From the NCBI RefSeq assembly GCF_014522265.1, contig NZ_CP017024.1, positions 4,288,501-4,352,500 on the forward strand: DNA of 64,000 bases. Reading direction: 5' to 3'. Made by a program: the position numbers and the translations under genes. This document shows positions 1 through 10,133 of the stretch, piece after piece; the stretch's first letter is position 1; each line of letters starts with the position of its first letter. The notes under the pieces are model-generated. The model saw only the letters and a list, made by a program, of their open reading frames with translations, was not told the origin of the DNA and did not search any database. The stretch comes from Pseudomonas oryzihabitans. Lineage in GTDB: Bacteria > Pseudomonadota > Gammaproteobacteria > Pseudomonadales > Pseudomonadaceae.

Positions 1-501
1 GTCCTGGTTGGCCACGTAGATCCGGCCATTGGCGAAGGCCAGGCCATAGGGCGCGTTGAGATTCTCGGCGAACACGGTCTTGAGTTCGTATTTGCCATCG
101 CCGTCGGCATCGCGCAGCAGGGTCAGGCGATTGCCACCCTTCACCTGGGTGTTGCCCTGGGCCTTGATGTAGCCGGCGATGACGTCCTTGGGCTTCAGCT
201 TGGGCGCGTTGCCGCCACGGCCCTCGGCCACCAGGATGTCGCCATTGGGCAGCACCAGCATCTGCCGCGGAATGCGCAGGTCAGTGGCGATGGCGGTGAT
301 GGTGTAGCCCTGGGGCACGGTGGGCGTGCGATCGCCCCAGGGGGCCGGCTCGGCGATCTTCATGCTCGGCAGGAGGCCGCGCTGGGGTTCGGGCAGCTTG
401 GGATCGGGTCCGCGCGCCTGGGTGTCGGCACCGCCTTCGTTGCCGCAGGCGGCCAGCAGCACGGCCACACCAAGGACGCTCAAGGCTCTTGGAGTGCTCA
501 T
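1..501 (-). CDS. PQQ-dependent sugar (sorbosone-type) dehydrogenase lipoprotein, C-terminus outside window
   Basis: Read by hand from the minus strand: 167 codons from the ATG at 501 run off the left edge of the window. The start MSTPRALSVLGV is followed by a lipobox (LLAAC, Cys about residue 19), so the product is probably an outer-membrane or periplasmic lipoprotein. The mature part (VPQGYTITAIATDLRIPRQM, then PNGDILVAEGRGG and LRDADGDGKYE) matches the first blades of the soluble glucose/L-sorbosone dehydrogenase beta-propeller family, which oxidises sugars with PQQ. The ATG overlaps the stop of the DUF2231 gene by ATGA, so the two are co-transcribed and translationally coupled. The substrate cannot be told from this fragment. 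Confidence 0.85.
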   Translation of the reverse strand, partial: MSTPRALSVLGVAVLLAACGNEGGADTQARGPDPKLPEPQRGLLPSMKIAEPAPWGDRTPTVPQGYTITAIATDLRIPRQMLVLPNGDILVAEGRGGNAPKLKPKDVIAGYIKAQGNTQVKGGNRLTLLRDADGDGKYELKTVFAENLNAPYGLAFANGRIYVANQD

Positions 502-926
502 CGAACCACCTCCGAACGCAGATTGGAGAGCGCGATCCAGGCGGCCACCAGGCTTAGCACCGAAACCACCACCGAGAGGATCAGCCCGGCAGGCATCACC
601 GCCCAGGCGTCCTTGGCGTGTTCGAAGGCATTGACCAGCCCCAGCCCCCAGGCCAGCAGCAGCAGGAGGAAATAGGCCGCCGGCCGGCGACCGCGGAAGC
701 GCGCGCCGAACAGATTGCCGAGGGCGAACAGCAGGGCCAGCCCGGACAGCAACAGTGCGCCGGCGATCAGCCAGGCGGCAAAGTTGGCCCACTGGATCTG
801 CATCGTCTGGTAGTAGGCGATATCGCTGAGCAGGCCGCCGATGAACAGCGGGACGGAGCCGGCCAGCAGCAGCGCGTGCAGCGGGCCGGGCCGGACAGGG
901 TGGTAATGGTGGGCAGCTACGGTCAC
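498..926 (-). CDS. DUF2231 domain membrane protein
   Basis: 142-residue integral membrane protein with four hydrophobic segments (about residues 17-37, 45-68, 82-99 and 110-133). The N-terminal HPVRPGPLHALLLAG matches the DUF2231 signature, in which a His-Pro pair precedes the first helix. Members often sit next to membrane or periplasmic redox proteins. Here the gene is upstream of, and overlaps by four bases, a sorbosone-dehydrogenase-like lipoprotein gene, so the two probably work together at the cell envelope. No catalytic motif is visible and the biochemical role is unknown. Confidence 0.85.
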   Translation of the reverse strand: MTVAAHHYHPVRPGPLHALLLAGSVPLFIGGLLSDIAYYQTMQIQWANFAAWLIAGALLLSGLALLFALGNLFGARFRGRRPAAYFLLLLLAWGLGLVNAFEHAKDAWAVMPAGLILSVVVSVLSLVAAWIALSNLRSEVVR

Positions 927-1190
927 TGACGACTCCTTTTCTAGACGGGACGTGGCAGGGCCGGGCAGCCACTGCGCAACGCAAGACGCACTGAAAAGGA
1001 TTGCGCGCGCCCGGGGTTAGTTCAGCCGCTTCGCCTGGCGGACACCTCTTGCAAAAGAAGAGATAATGACAGTCTCGTTGCAGCCACGGCCTCTGCCAGG
1101 CGCCTGTCCGGCAATGCCGCCCGTGCAACCCGCTGTCCAGCTGCCGACCGAAGGGCTGGACGTCACCTCGTCCACAGGAATCTTTCGCGC

Positions 1191-2315
1191 ATGACCTCTT
1201 CCCGGTCCATCGACCAGGCCTCCCGGCGCGCGGCCATCGTCCTCGCCTGCTGCCTGCCCAGCGACGTGCTGCTCTACCTCGTCCTGCCCATGTACGCCCC
1301 GGTCTTCGGCATCACCCTGATCGAAGCCGGCATCCTGCTGGCCGCCAACCGGGTGATCCGCATCGTCGGCTATCGCTATGTAGTGCAGCTCTATGCCCGC
1401 TGCGGGGATCGGCGCAGCCTGGTGGTGGCCGCCGCGGTGGCCGCGCTCTGCGCCCTGGGCAACGCCAACCTCTCGGGTTTCTGGGCGCTACTGGGGCTAC
1501 GCCTGGCCTGGGGCCTGAGTTTCGCCACCTTCAACCTGTCCACCCAGGTGCTGGCCACCGCCGACCCGGCCGGCGCCGCCCGGCGCACCGGCACCTCCCG
1601 GGCGCTGATCGCCATCGGCCCCATGCTCGCCCTGTCCGCGGGTGCCTGGCTCACCCTGCAATACGGGCCGCGCGCGGTGCTGCTGCTGAGCAGCGGCCTC
1701 TGCCTGATCGGGCTGCTGCTGGCCCTGGGGCTGCCGCGCGTCGGTCACGAATTGCCGGCGCCCGGGCGGCGCCTGCGCTGGCCGGATCGCATCGTCACCT
1801 GGTCCTTCATCGAGGGCGTGACCCTGGACGGCCTGTTCATCTTTGGCCTGTCGGCCTTTTCCCAGGCGGTACTGGGCGGCGACGCGGTGCTGGTGGCCGG
1901 GCTGCTGATGGCGCTGCGCTATGTGTCCGACATGCTGCTCAGCCCGCTCGGCGGTCGAGCGGCGGATCGCTATGGCGCGGCGCCCATGCTGGTGGTCTGC
2001 TCGACGCTGACCGCGCTGTTCCTGATCGCCTTCGGCTTCCACTGGCTGATCCTCGGCGCCGGCGGAGTACTGATCCTGCGCGCCCTGCAGATCCCCCTGG
2101 TGGTGACCCTGGTCGCCACCCGCCATCCCGGCCAGGCCCGGCTGCCGGCGCTGGCCTCCAACGCCATGTGGCGCGACGTGGGTGCCAGCGTGGGGCCGCT
2201 GCTGGCGGGCGTGCTCATCCCCCTGGTGCCTTCGACCCTGCTGTATCCGCTGTCCGGCCTGGCCATCCTGATCAGCTCCCTGGCCTGCCTGAAATTGAAA
2301 CCGGCTTCCGAGTAG
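1191..2315 (+). CDS. MFS transporter
   Basis: 374 residues, almost entirely hydrophobic, with about 11-12 predicted membrane helices and the MFS half-repeat layout; a basic loop near residues 65-80 and GGRAADRYGAAP near 250 are the cytoplasmic loops. It should move a small solute across the inner membrane using the proton gradient. An AGGAA sits about eleven bases before the ATG. The gene stands alone in a transcription unit closed by a strong hairpin shared with the convergent peptidase gene. Nothing nearby indicates the substrate. Confidence 0.8.
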   Translation: MTSSRSIDQASRRAAIVLACCLPSDVLLYLVLPMYAPVFGITLIEAGILLAANRVIRIVGYRYVVQLYARCGDRRSLVVAAAVAALCALGNANLSGFWALLGLRLAWGLSFATFNLSTQVLATADPAGAARRTGTSRALIAIGPMLALSAGAWLTLQYGPRAVLLLSSGLCLIGLLLALGLPRVGHELPAPGRRLRWPDRIVTWSFIEGVTLDGLFIFGLSAFSQAVLGGDAVLVAGLLMALRYVSDMLLSPLGGRAADRYGAAPMLVVCSTLTALFLIAFGFHWLILGAGGVLILRALQIPLVVTLVATRHPGQARLPALASNAMWRDVGASVGPLLAGVLIPLVPSTLLYPLSGLAILISSLACLKLKPASE

Positions 2316-2325
2316 CTATCCGTAC

Positions 2326-2350
2326 CCTGGCGTCCGTTGCGGACGCCAGG
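2326..2350. terminator. bidirectional hairpin terminator
   Basis: Perfect 11-bp stem (CCTGGCGTCCG / CGGACGCCAGG) with a TTG loop, lying between the convergent MFS and M20 peptidase genes 11 nt after one stop codon and 12 nt after the other. There is no clear T-tract, so it may act partly as an mRNA 3' end stabiliser. Confidence 0.75.
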
Positions 2351-2362
2351 ATCTGCCTGCCG

Positions 2363-3688
2363 CTACTTGCCGTGGGCCTGCAGCACCGGCTCGCTGACGC
2401 CCTTGACGCCGACCAGGGTCAGGCTGGTCAGCAGCACGTTCTGCGGTCCCTGGTAGGCATCCACCGGCTTGTACCACTCCGCCAGCGAGTGGGCACTGCC
2501 GCCCTCCCCGCCGCCGCTGATGGTCATGGCCGGCACGCCCAGGGACATGGCGGTGTTGGAGTCGGTGCTGCCACCGCTCAAGGTGACCTTGGCGCCGTTG
2601 GTCACGGCGGCGATGGAGCGCTGCGCCGTCTGTACCATGGGCGAATCCTCCGCCGTGCCACCGGCCGGACGATCACCGATCAGCTTGATGTCGACCGAGA
2701 TCTGATCGGTGTCCCAGCGCTTGTTCTCCTCCTTCACCGCGTCCTGCACCAGGGCCAGGATCTCCTTCTCTTCCGCCAGCAGCGCGGCCTCCTCGTTGGA
2801 TCTCATGTCCAGGGTCAGGCGCGCTTCGCCGGCGATGGCGTTGACCGAGGTGCCGCCCTGCACCGTGCCCACGGTAAAGGTGGTCTTGGGCTCCTTGGGC
2901 GGACGCACCTCGGCGATCTTGGCGATGGCACGACCCATGGCGTGGATGGCGCTGGGTCGACCGAATTCGGCGAAGCTGTGGCCACCCGGGCCCTTGAAGG
3001 TCATCTCGTAGCGGTGGCTGCCGGTGCCGCGATTGACGATCCGCCGCACGTCGATGCCGTCCACCGAGATGAAGCCATCAATGCCCTGGCGATCCTTGAA
3101 CAGGGCCTTCACCCCGCGCAGGTTGCCCAGCTCCTCCTCGCCCACGGTGCCGACGAACACCAGATCACCCACCGTCTCGATGCCGCTCTTGTTCAGGGCG
3201 TCGATCACCGACAGCAGCGCCGCCAGGCCCCGGGCGTCATCGCCGATACCGGGGCCGTAGGTCTTGCCGTCCTTTTCCTTGAGGGTCAGGTCAGTGCCCT
3301 CGGGGAACACCGTATCCAGGTGCGCCGAGACCACCAGCTGCGGACCCTGGCCACTGCCCTTGCGGGTGGCGATCACATAGCCTTCCGGGGCGATGCTGGC
3401 GTCCTTCAGGCCCAGCTCCTGGAAACGCTTGAGGTAATACTCGGCGCGCACCTTTTCCTTGAACGGCGGCGAGGGAATCTGGGCGATGTGCTTCTGTTCC
3501 GTGAAGGTGCGACCATCATCGGCGCGCAGCGCGTCCAGCGCCTTGGTGACCCGGGCATCGCCCTGCACCGAGGACAGGGCGCCCTCGACGGTGGATGCCG
3601 CAGCCAGGGGTAGCGACAGGGTGGCGGTCGCCGCCGTAATAATCATTGCGGAAAAGCGATTGGCCAAAGCCGAACGAGCAAAAGACAT
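2363..3688 (-). CDS. M20-family metallopeptidase, exported
   Basis: 441 residues from the chosen ATG at 3688, which has GGGAG 7 nt upstream and begins a good signal peptide ([19 protein letters not shown]... to SLPLAAA, cleavage near residue 31). The longer frame up to 3748 lacks a ribosome site. Dinuclear zinc ligands of M20 enzymes are all visible: SAHLDTVFP (His), GIGDDARG (Asp), GTVGEEELG (catalytic and ligand Glu pair), VDGID (Asp) and near the C-terminus [10 protein letters not shown] (His). The dimerisation insert lies between (about 215-330). It should hydrolyse a small peptide or amide in the periplasm; the closest relatives by eye are PepT/carboxypeptidase-G2-like aminoacyl hydrolases. 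It is 149 nt downstream of the FadB-like gene on the same strand, and may or may not share its transcript. Confidence 0.88.
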   Translation of the reverse strand: MSFARSALANRFSAMIITAATATLSLPLAAASTVEGALSSVQGDARVTKALDALRADDGRTFTEQKHIAQIPSPPFKEKVRAEYYLKRFQELGLKDASIAPEGYVIATRKGSGQGPQLVVSAHLDTVFPEGTDLTLKEKDGKTYGPGIGDDARGLAALLSVIDALNKSGIETVGDLVFVGTVGEEELGNLRGVKALFKDRQGIDGFISVDGIDVRRIVNRGTGSHRYEMTFKGPGGHSFAEFGRPSAIHAMGRAIAKIAEVRPPKEPKTTFTVGTVQGGTSVNAIAGEARLTLDMRSNEEAALLAEEKEILALVQDAVKEENKRWDTDQISVDIKLIGDRPAGGTAEDSPMVQTAQRSIAAVTNGAKVTLSGGSTDSNTAMSLGVPAMTISGGGEGGSAHSLAEWYKPVDAYQGPQNVLLTSLTLVGVKGVSEPVLQAHGK

Positions 3689-3837
3689 CTGACACTCCCA
3701 TTGCCTAAATTGGTATTCCGATCGGGCGCAATCGTCTGACGAATACACCCTTGCCTGACCCTAGGGGTGCGCGAACGAAAGGTCAAAGAACGGGGCGCTA
3801 TCGGATATGTAGCGTCGCTCAGGGTGCTGCTTTCGAC

Positions 3838-5919
<2,082 letters not shown>

Positions 5920-5937
5920 ATGAGGTCTCCCGAAGGG

Positions 5938-7188
5938 TCAGAGCAGCGACAGCGGATAGCTGGCGATGACGCGGACGTCATTGGCGTCCCGCGAGAAATC
6001 GGAACGGTAGGTGGCGCTGCGCAGGCGCAGGTTCAGGCCCTTGAGCGAGCCGCCCTGCAGCACGTATTGCAGCTCCACATCCAGTTCCCGTTCGGCGCCG
6101 GACGCGCCGCCGCGCAGTTCGGCCTGGCTGCCGCGTACGAAGCGCGTCATGAAGTTCAGGCCGGGGATACCCAGCTGGCCGAGGTCGTAGTCGTAGCGCG
6201 CCTGCCAGGAGCGCTCATTGGTCTCGGCGAAATCGCCCACCTGGACGAAGTTGACCAGATAGGGGTCGGTGCCATTGACGTAGGGAAAGGCCGTCGAGCC
6301 CGACATCTTCTGATAGCCCAGGCCCAGGGAGTGGCCGGCGCGCTTGTAGGTACCCAGGGCGCTGAAGGCGCGGTTGTCGATGCGTCCGCCGCGGGCGCTG
6401 CCCTCGTCGTCGCTGTCGAACAGCCGCACCTCGGTGAGGAAGGCGCCCCAGTCGCCCTTGCGGCGGTCGGTCAGACCGAGAAAGCGCTGGCGATAGACAT
6501 CTTCCAGCACGGCGTACTGGGCGCTCACATCGGTGGTGGTGCCGAAGCGGTAGAGGGCGCCGACGACATTGAAATCGCCCCCCTCAAGGGAGCCGCTGAA
6601 ACGGCGATTCTTGTTGTTCAGCGAAAGGCCGTCGGCTCCGGAGCTGTCGCGATAGACCGTGCGCTGGATGTTGGCGCCGGTCAGGGTCAGACCCTTGATC
6701 TCCCTGAATTCGAACTGGCTTCCCTCGAAGGTCTGGGGCAGCAGGCGGCCATTGTTGGTGACCAGGGTCGGCCAGCGCGGTAGCAGGGTGCCGATCCGCA
6801 ACTCACTCTTGGAGAGACGCGCCTTGAAGGTCGCCCCGGCCTTGGCGTACTCGCCGGGCGCGCGGCCCTCGTCGTCTACCGGCAGCAGACCGGTGCCAGT
6901 GCGGCCACGGCCCGAATCGAGCTTCAACCCCAACAGGCCCAGGGCGTCCAGGCCGAAGCCAAGGGTGCCCTGGGTAAAGCCGGATTCGTACTTGAGGATG
7001 AAGCCCTGGCCCCACTCCTCGCGCTTGGACTGGCCGCTGCCGTCGCGAAAGTCGCGATTCATGTAGAAGTTGCGCAGCTCCAGGGTGGCCTTGCTGTCTT
7101 CGAGGAAGCCGTCGGCATAGGTGAGGGGCGACAGCAGGGCAATACCCAGCCCTGCCGCCAGGATCGGCTTGTCATGATGCCTGTGCAT
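5938..7188 (-). CDS. OprD-family outer membrane porin
   Basis: 416 residues with a signal peptide (to about LTYA/DGF) and the OprD hallmarks: FLEDSKATLELRNFYMNRDFR at the mature N-terminus, WGQGFILKYESGFTQG, GLGYQKMSGSTAFPYVNG and a C-terminal strand ending SYPLSLL. OprD-type channels admit carboxylic acids and basic amino acids. Its place between the binding protein of an ABC importer and a FadB-like enzyme suggests it carries the same organic acid across the outer membrane. No Shine-Dalgarno is evident before the ATG; the upstream gene ends 65 nt away. Confidence 0.92.
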   Translation of the reverse strand: MHRHHDKPILAAGLGIALLSPLTYADGFLEDSKATLELRNFYMNRDFRDGSGQSKREEWGQGFILKYESGFTQGTLGFGLDALGLLGLKLDSGRGRTGTGLLPVDDEGRAPGEYAKAGATFKARLSKSELRIGTLLPRWPTLVTNNGRLLPQTFEGSQFEFREIKGLTLTGANIQRTVYRDSSGADGLSLNNKNRRFSGSLEGGDFNVVGALYRFGTTTDVSAQYAVLEDVYRQRFLGLTDRRKGDWGAFLTEVRLFDSDDEGSARGGRIDNRAFSALGTYKRAGHSLGLGYQKMSGSTAFPYVNGTDPYLVNFVQVGDFAETNERSWQARYDYDLGQLGIPGLNFMTRFVRGSQAELRGGASGAERELDVELQYVLQGGSLKGLNLRLRSATYRSDFSRDANDVRVIASYPLSLL

Positions 7189-7253
7189 AGGAGGTCTCTA
7201 CCGAACCCTAGCCGCCCGCGGCGTACCAGGGGGGATGGAAGGAAGCGTGCGGT

Positions 7254-8252
7254 TCAGCGCACCTGCGTCAGGTAGTCGGCGGCGGTACCGGGGATCTGGG
7301 TGTTCTGGATCTGACCCAGGAAGGTAATGGCGCGCTGGACGTCCTCATCGGTGAGATAGGGCGTCGCGGGGAAGGACTTGCGGTTGTTCTTCCAGGCGGC
7401 GGCATAGACCTGGTCGTTGACGCCCTCGAAGCGGGTACGTACGGCCTTGGCGGCCTCGTCCGGATGCTGGCTGATCAGCTGGGTGGCGTCGTTGAGCGCG
7501 GCAAGAAAGGCCTTGACCGTGTCCGGATGCTCCTGCGACCACTCGCGGCGAGCGCTCAGGGCGATGGAAGGATAGCCGTCCAGGGCCTTTACCTGGCCCT
7601 CGGACATGTCCAGCAGGGTGAAGCCCTTCTGCTCGATCACCGCGCTGTCCGACGCTGGCGACGACAGCGCGAAGCCGTCGATGCGGCCCTGGGCGAAGGC
7701 GGCCAGCATGGCGCCGCCATTGTTCAGGTACAGCAGGGTGAAATCCTTCTCCGACTGCAGCTTGGCTTCCTGGCCGAGGAAGCGCACCAGGAAGTCGGCG
7801 CTGCCGCCAGTACCGCTGACCGCCAGGCGCAGCCCCTTGAAGGCGGCCAGGCGCTGCTCGACGGTGGAGTTGGCGTTCAGCCCCAGGCGGTCGGCCACCT
7901 CCTGGCGGATCACCACGTTGCTCGCATACTGGCCGACCATGCGCCCCAGCAGGGTCACGTCGGCGCCCTTCACCTTGGCGTTGATGGCGTTCTGGATGGC
8001 GCAGGAACAGAACTCCACCGAGCGGCTGACCAGCCCGGAGGCGGCGGCGCCGCCACCCTTGAACTTGACCAGGCTGACGTCCAGCCCGTGCTTCTTGAAC
8101 AGCCCGGCATCCAGCGCCACGAACAGCGGCATGTGCACGAAACCTTCGGTACCTATGGCCACCTTGACCGCTTCATCGGCCTGCACGGCGGGGGTGGCGG
8201 TAAGCAGCGCGGCGCTCAGGCCGAGGGCGGAAAACAGACGCTTGAACGACAT
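7254..8252 (-). CDS. ABC transporter substrate-binding protein (NitT/TauT/SsuA type)
   Basis: 332 residues with a Sec signal peptide (MSFKRLFSALGLSAALLTA..., cleavage after AVQA). The mature protein begins EAVKVAIGTEGFVHMPLFVALDAGLFKKHG, split here as the VKVAIGTEGF strand and the MPLFVALDAGLF loop, typical of NMT1/SsuA-like periplasmic receptors; SGTGGSADFLVR forms the second ligand loop. It delivers a ligand to the permease and ATPase encoded just upstream in the same transcript. AGAGAGG precedes the ATG by 8 nt. The family binds taurine, sulfonates, nitrate or aromatic acids. CoA-activating enzymes in the locus favour an organic acid (inference). Confidence 0.9.
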   Translation of the reverse strand: MSFKRLFSALGLSAALLTATPAVQADEAVKVAIGTEGFVHMPLFVALDAGLFKKHGLDVSLVKFKGGGAAASGLVSRSVEFCSCAIQNAINAKVKGADVTLLGRMVGQYASNVVIRQEVADRLGLNANSTVEQRLAAFKGLRLAVSGTGGSADFLVRFLGQEAKLQSEKDFTLLYLNNGGAMLAAFAQGRIDGFALSSPASDSAVIEQKGFTLLDMSEGQVKALDGYPSIALSARREWSQEHPDTVKAFLAALNDATQLISQHPDEAAKAVRTRFEGVNDQVYAAAWKNNRKSFPATPYLTDEDVQRAITFLGQIQNTQIPGTAADYLTQVR

Positions 8253-8294
8253 GGCAAAAACCTCTCTTCTTCTTGTAATGGGTAGTGGGGGCGA

Positions 8295-9062
8295 TCAGAT
8301 CGAGAGTTCGCGGGCGTCCTGTTCCTTCTTCCAGGGCATCAGCGCGGTTTCCAGCTTGCGCACCGCTGCCTGCAGCAGCAGCGCCAGGAAGATGATCGCC
8401 AGCAGCGCGGCGAAGACCCCGGCGGTGTCCAGCTGGCCGGCGGCGTCCTGCAGCAGGTAGCCCAGGCCACGGTTGGCCGCCATGATCTCGCCGACGATGG
8501 CGCCGATCAGCGCATAGGGCACCGACAGCTTGAGCCCGGTGAACACCCACTGGATGGCCGAGGGCAGCACCACCTTGCCGATCAGGTGATGTTCCTTGGC
8601 ACCCATCAGCCGCAGGATCTCCAACTGCTCGCGCTCCACGGCGCGCACGCCGCTGTAGGTGTTGAGGAACACCAGGAAGAACACGATGGTGGCGGTCAGG
8701 ATGATCTTCATCTCGATGCCGATGCCGAACCACATGATGAACAGCGGCGCCAGGGCCACCTTGGGCAGGCTGTAGATGGAGATCAGGATGGGGTCGAGCA
8801 GCTTGGCCAGGGTCTCGTTGCGGCCCAGCAGCAGGCCGACGCTGATCCCGGCGCAGGCGCCGCAGAAAAAGCCGGCCAGTGTCTCGACGACGGTGATCCA
8901 GCCGTGGGCGAACAGCCGCCCGCTGGAGACCAGCTCGACGAAGCGGCCGCCGATCTCGCTGGGCGAGCTGACGAAGAAGGGATCCACCAGCGGTCCCGAG
9001 GCGAACTGCCAGGACAGCAGGATGACGGCGAAGATGGCGACGCGGCCGAGAAAGATGTTCAT
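8295..9062 (-). CDS. ABC transporter permease (SsuC/TauC type)
   Basis: 255 residues, about six membrane helices. The EAA loop of BPD_transp_1 permeases lies in ILRLMGAKEHHLIGKVVLPS near residue 150. It forms the inner-membrane channel with the ATPase encoded 26 nt upstream and the receptor encoded 42 nt downstream. GGAG is about 10 nt from the ATG. Length and helix pattern are normal for the NitT/TauT family. Confidence 0.92.
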   Translation of the reverse strand: MNIFLGRVAIFAVILLSWQFASGPLVDPFFVSSPSEIGGRFVELVSSGRLFAHGWITVVETLAGFFCGACAGISVGLLLGRNETLAKLLDPILISIYSLPKVALAPLFIMWFGIGIEMKIILTATIVFFLVFLNTYSGVRAVEREQLEILRLMGAKEHHLIGKVVLPSAIQWVFTGLKLSVPYALIGAIVGEIMAANRGLGYLLQDAAGQLDTAGVFAALLAIIFLALLLQAAVRKLETALMPWKKEQDARELSI

Positions 9063-9088
9063 AGCAGGATTCTCCAGGGGTGGGCCGC

Positions 9089-9916
9089 TCAGGCGTCTTG
9101 GCTCGGGGTGATGAATTCCCAGAGATCACCGCAGAGCTGGTGATAACGCGGGTCCTTGCGCAGCTGCAGGATGTTGCGCTCGTCGCCCAGGGGGATGGGC
9201 ACGTCGCGGACGATGGTGCCGGGGCGACCGGAGAAGATCAGGCAGCGATCGCCGAGGGCCACCGCCTCGTCCAGGTCGTGAGTGACGAACAGCACGGTCT
9301 TCTTCAGCTGGCGACTGAGCTTGAACAGCTCGGTCTGCATGCGCATGCGCAGCTGGGCATCGAGCGCCGCGAAGGGCTCGTCCATCAGCAGGGTCTCGGG
9401 ATCGTAGGCCAGCAGCCGGGCCAGGGCGGCACGCTTGCGCATGCCCCCGGAGAGCTGACTGGGATAGGCCTTCTCGTGCCCTTCCAGACCGACCAGGGCC
9501 AGCAGCTCGCGGATGCGTGCCTGGCGTTCGGCCTTGCCCACCCCGCGGATCTCCAGGGGCACGGCGATGTTGCCGACCACGTCGCGCCAGGGCAGCAGGT
9601 GATCGCTCTGGGTCATGTAGCCGGTACGACCGTTGATGCCCTTGACCGGCTGGCCGCTGTAGAGCACCTGGCCTTCGGTGGGGGCGAACAACCCGGCCAC
9701 CATGTTGAGCAGGGTCGACTTGCCGCAACCGGAAGGACCGACGATGGTCACCACCTGGCCCTGTTGAATGTCGACGTTGATGCTGTGGGAAGCCTGTTTC
9801 GCCACGCCCTTGACGGTAAAGGCCTTGGCGACGTTGCGAAAGGAAATCACGGTGGGCGCCGTGGCGATGCTGCCGATCGGCTCGCGAGGGCTGGCGTTCT
9901 TCAGTACGGCGGACAT
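9089..9916 (-). CDS. ABC transporter ATP-binding protein (SsuB/TauB type)
   Basis: 275 residues. Walker A GPSGCGKST (about 60-68), Q-loop YMTQSDHLLPWRDVVGN, signature LSGGMRKRAALARLL, Walker B ETLLMDEPFAALDAQ and H-loop FVTHDLDEA are all intact. It energises the importer encoded by the next two genes. GGGAG lies 7 nt before the ATG. It is the first gene of an operon running to the OprD and FadB-like genes; the palindrome at 10105-10127 lies about 190 nt upstream. Confidence 0.93.
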   Translation of the reverse strand: MSAVLKNASPREPIGSIATAPTVISFRNVAKAFTVKGVAKQASHSINVDIQQGQVVTIVGPSGCGKSTLLNMVAGLFAPTEGQVLYSGQPVKGINGRTGYMTQSDHLLPWRDVVGNIAVPLEIRGVGKAERQARIRELLALVGLEGHEKAYPSQLSGGMRKRAALARLLAYDPETLLMDEPFAALDAQLRMRMQTELFKLSRQLKKTVLFVTHDLDEAVALGDRCLIFSGRPGTIVRDVPIPLGDERNILQLRKDPRYHQLCGDLWEFITPSQDA

Positions 9917-10104
9917 GGCGTTACTCCCGGTTCGAGGACGTGGCGTCGGGTTCAGGACTCATGAACGACGCGACGGCGTCTGACGGTAGGGATGCACACC
10001 AAGGGCGGTTGATCTGGAAGCTGTTCATAGTGACCTACTTATTGTTATGAGCCAGAAATGAAGCGTTCTTGGATTATGCAAGGGTGAACCTGAGCGGCAA
10101 TGGC

Positions 10105-10127
10105 GCTGTTCCACCCTGTGGAACAGC
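10105..10127. promoter_or_regulatory. perfect palindrome, probable IclR operator (or acs terminator)
   Basis: GCTGTTCCAC-CCT-GTGGAACAGC, a perfect 10-3-10 inverted repeat between the 3' end of the acyl-CoA synthetase gene and the importer operon. Its core TTCCAC-N3-GTGGAA recurs at 13128-13142 at the start of the IclR gene. The shared core favours an operator. The position 7 nt past a stop codon also allows a terminator, but no T-tract follows. Confidence 0.6.
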
Positions 10128-10133
10128 ACCGCT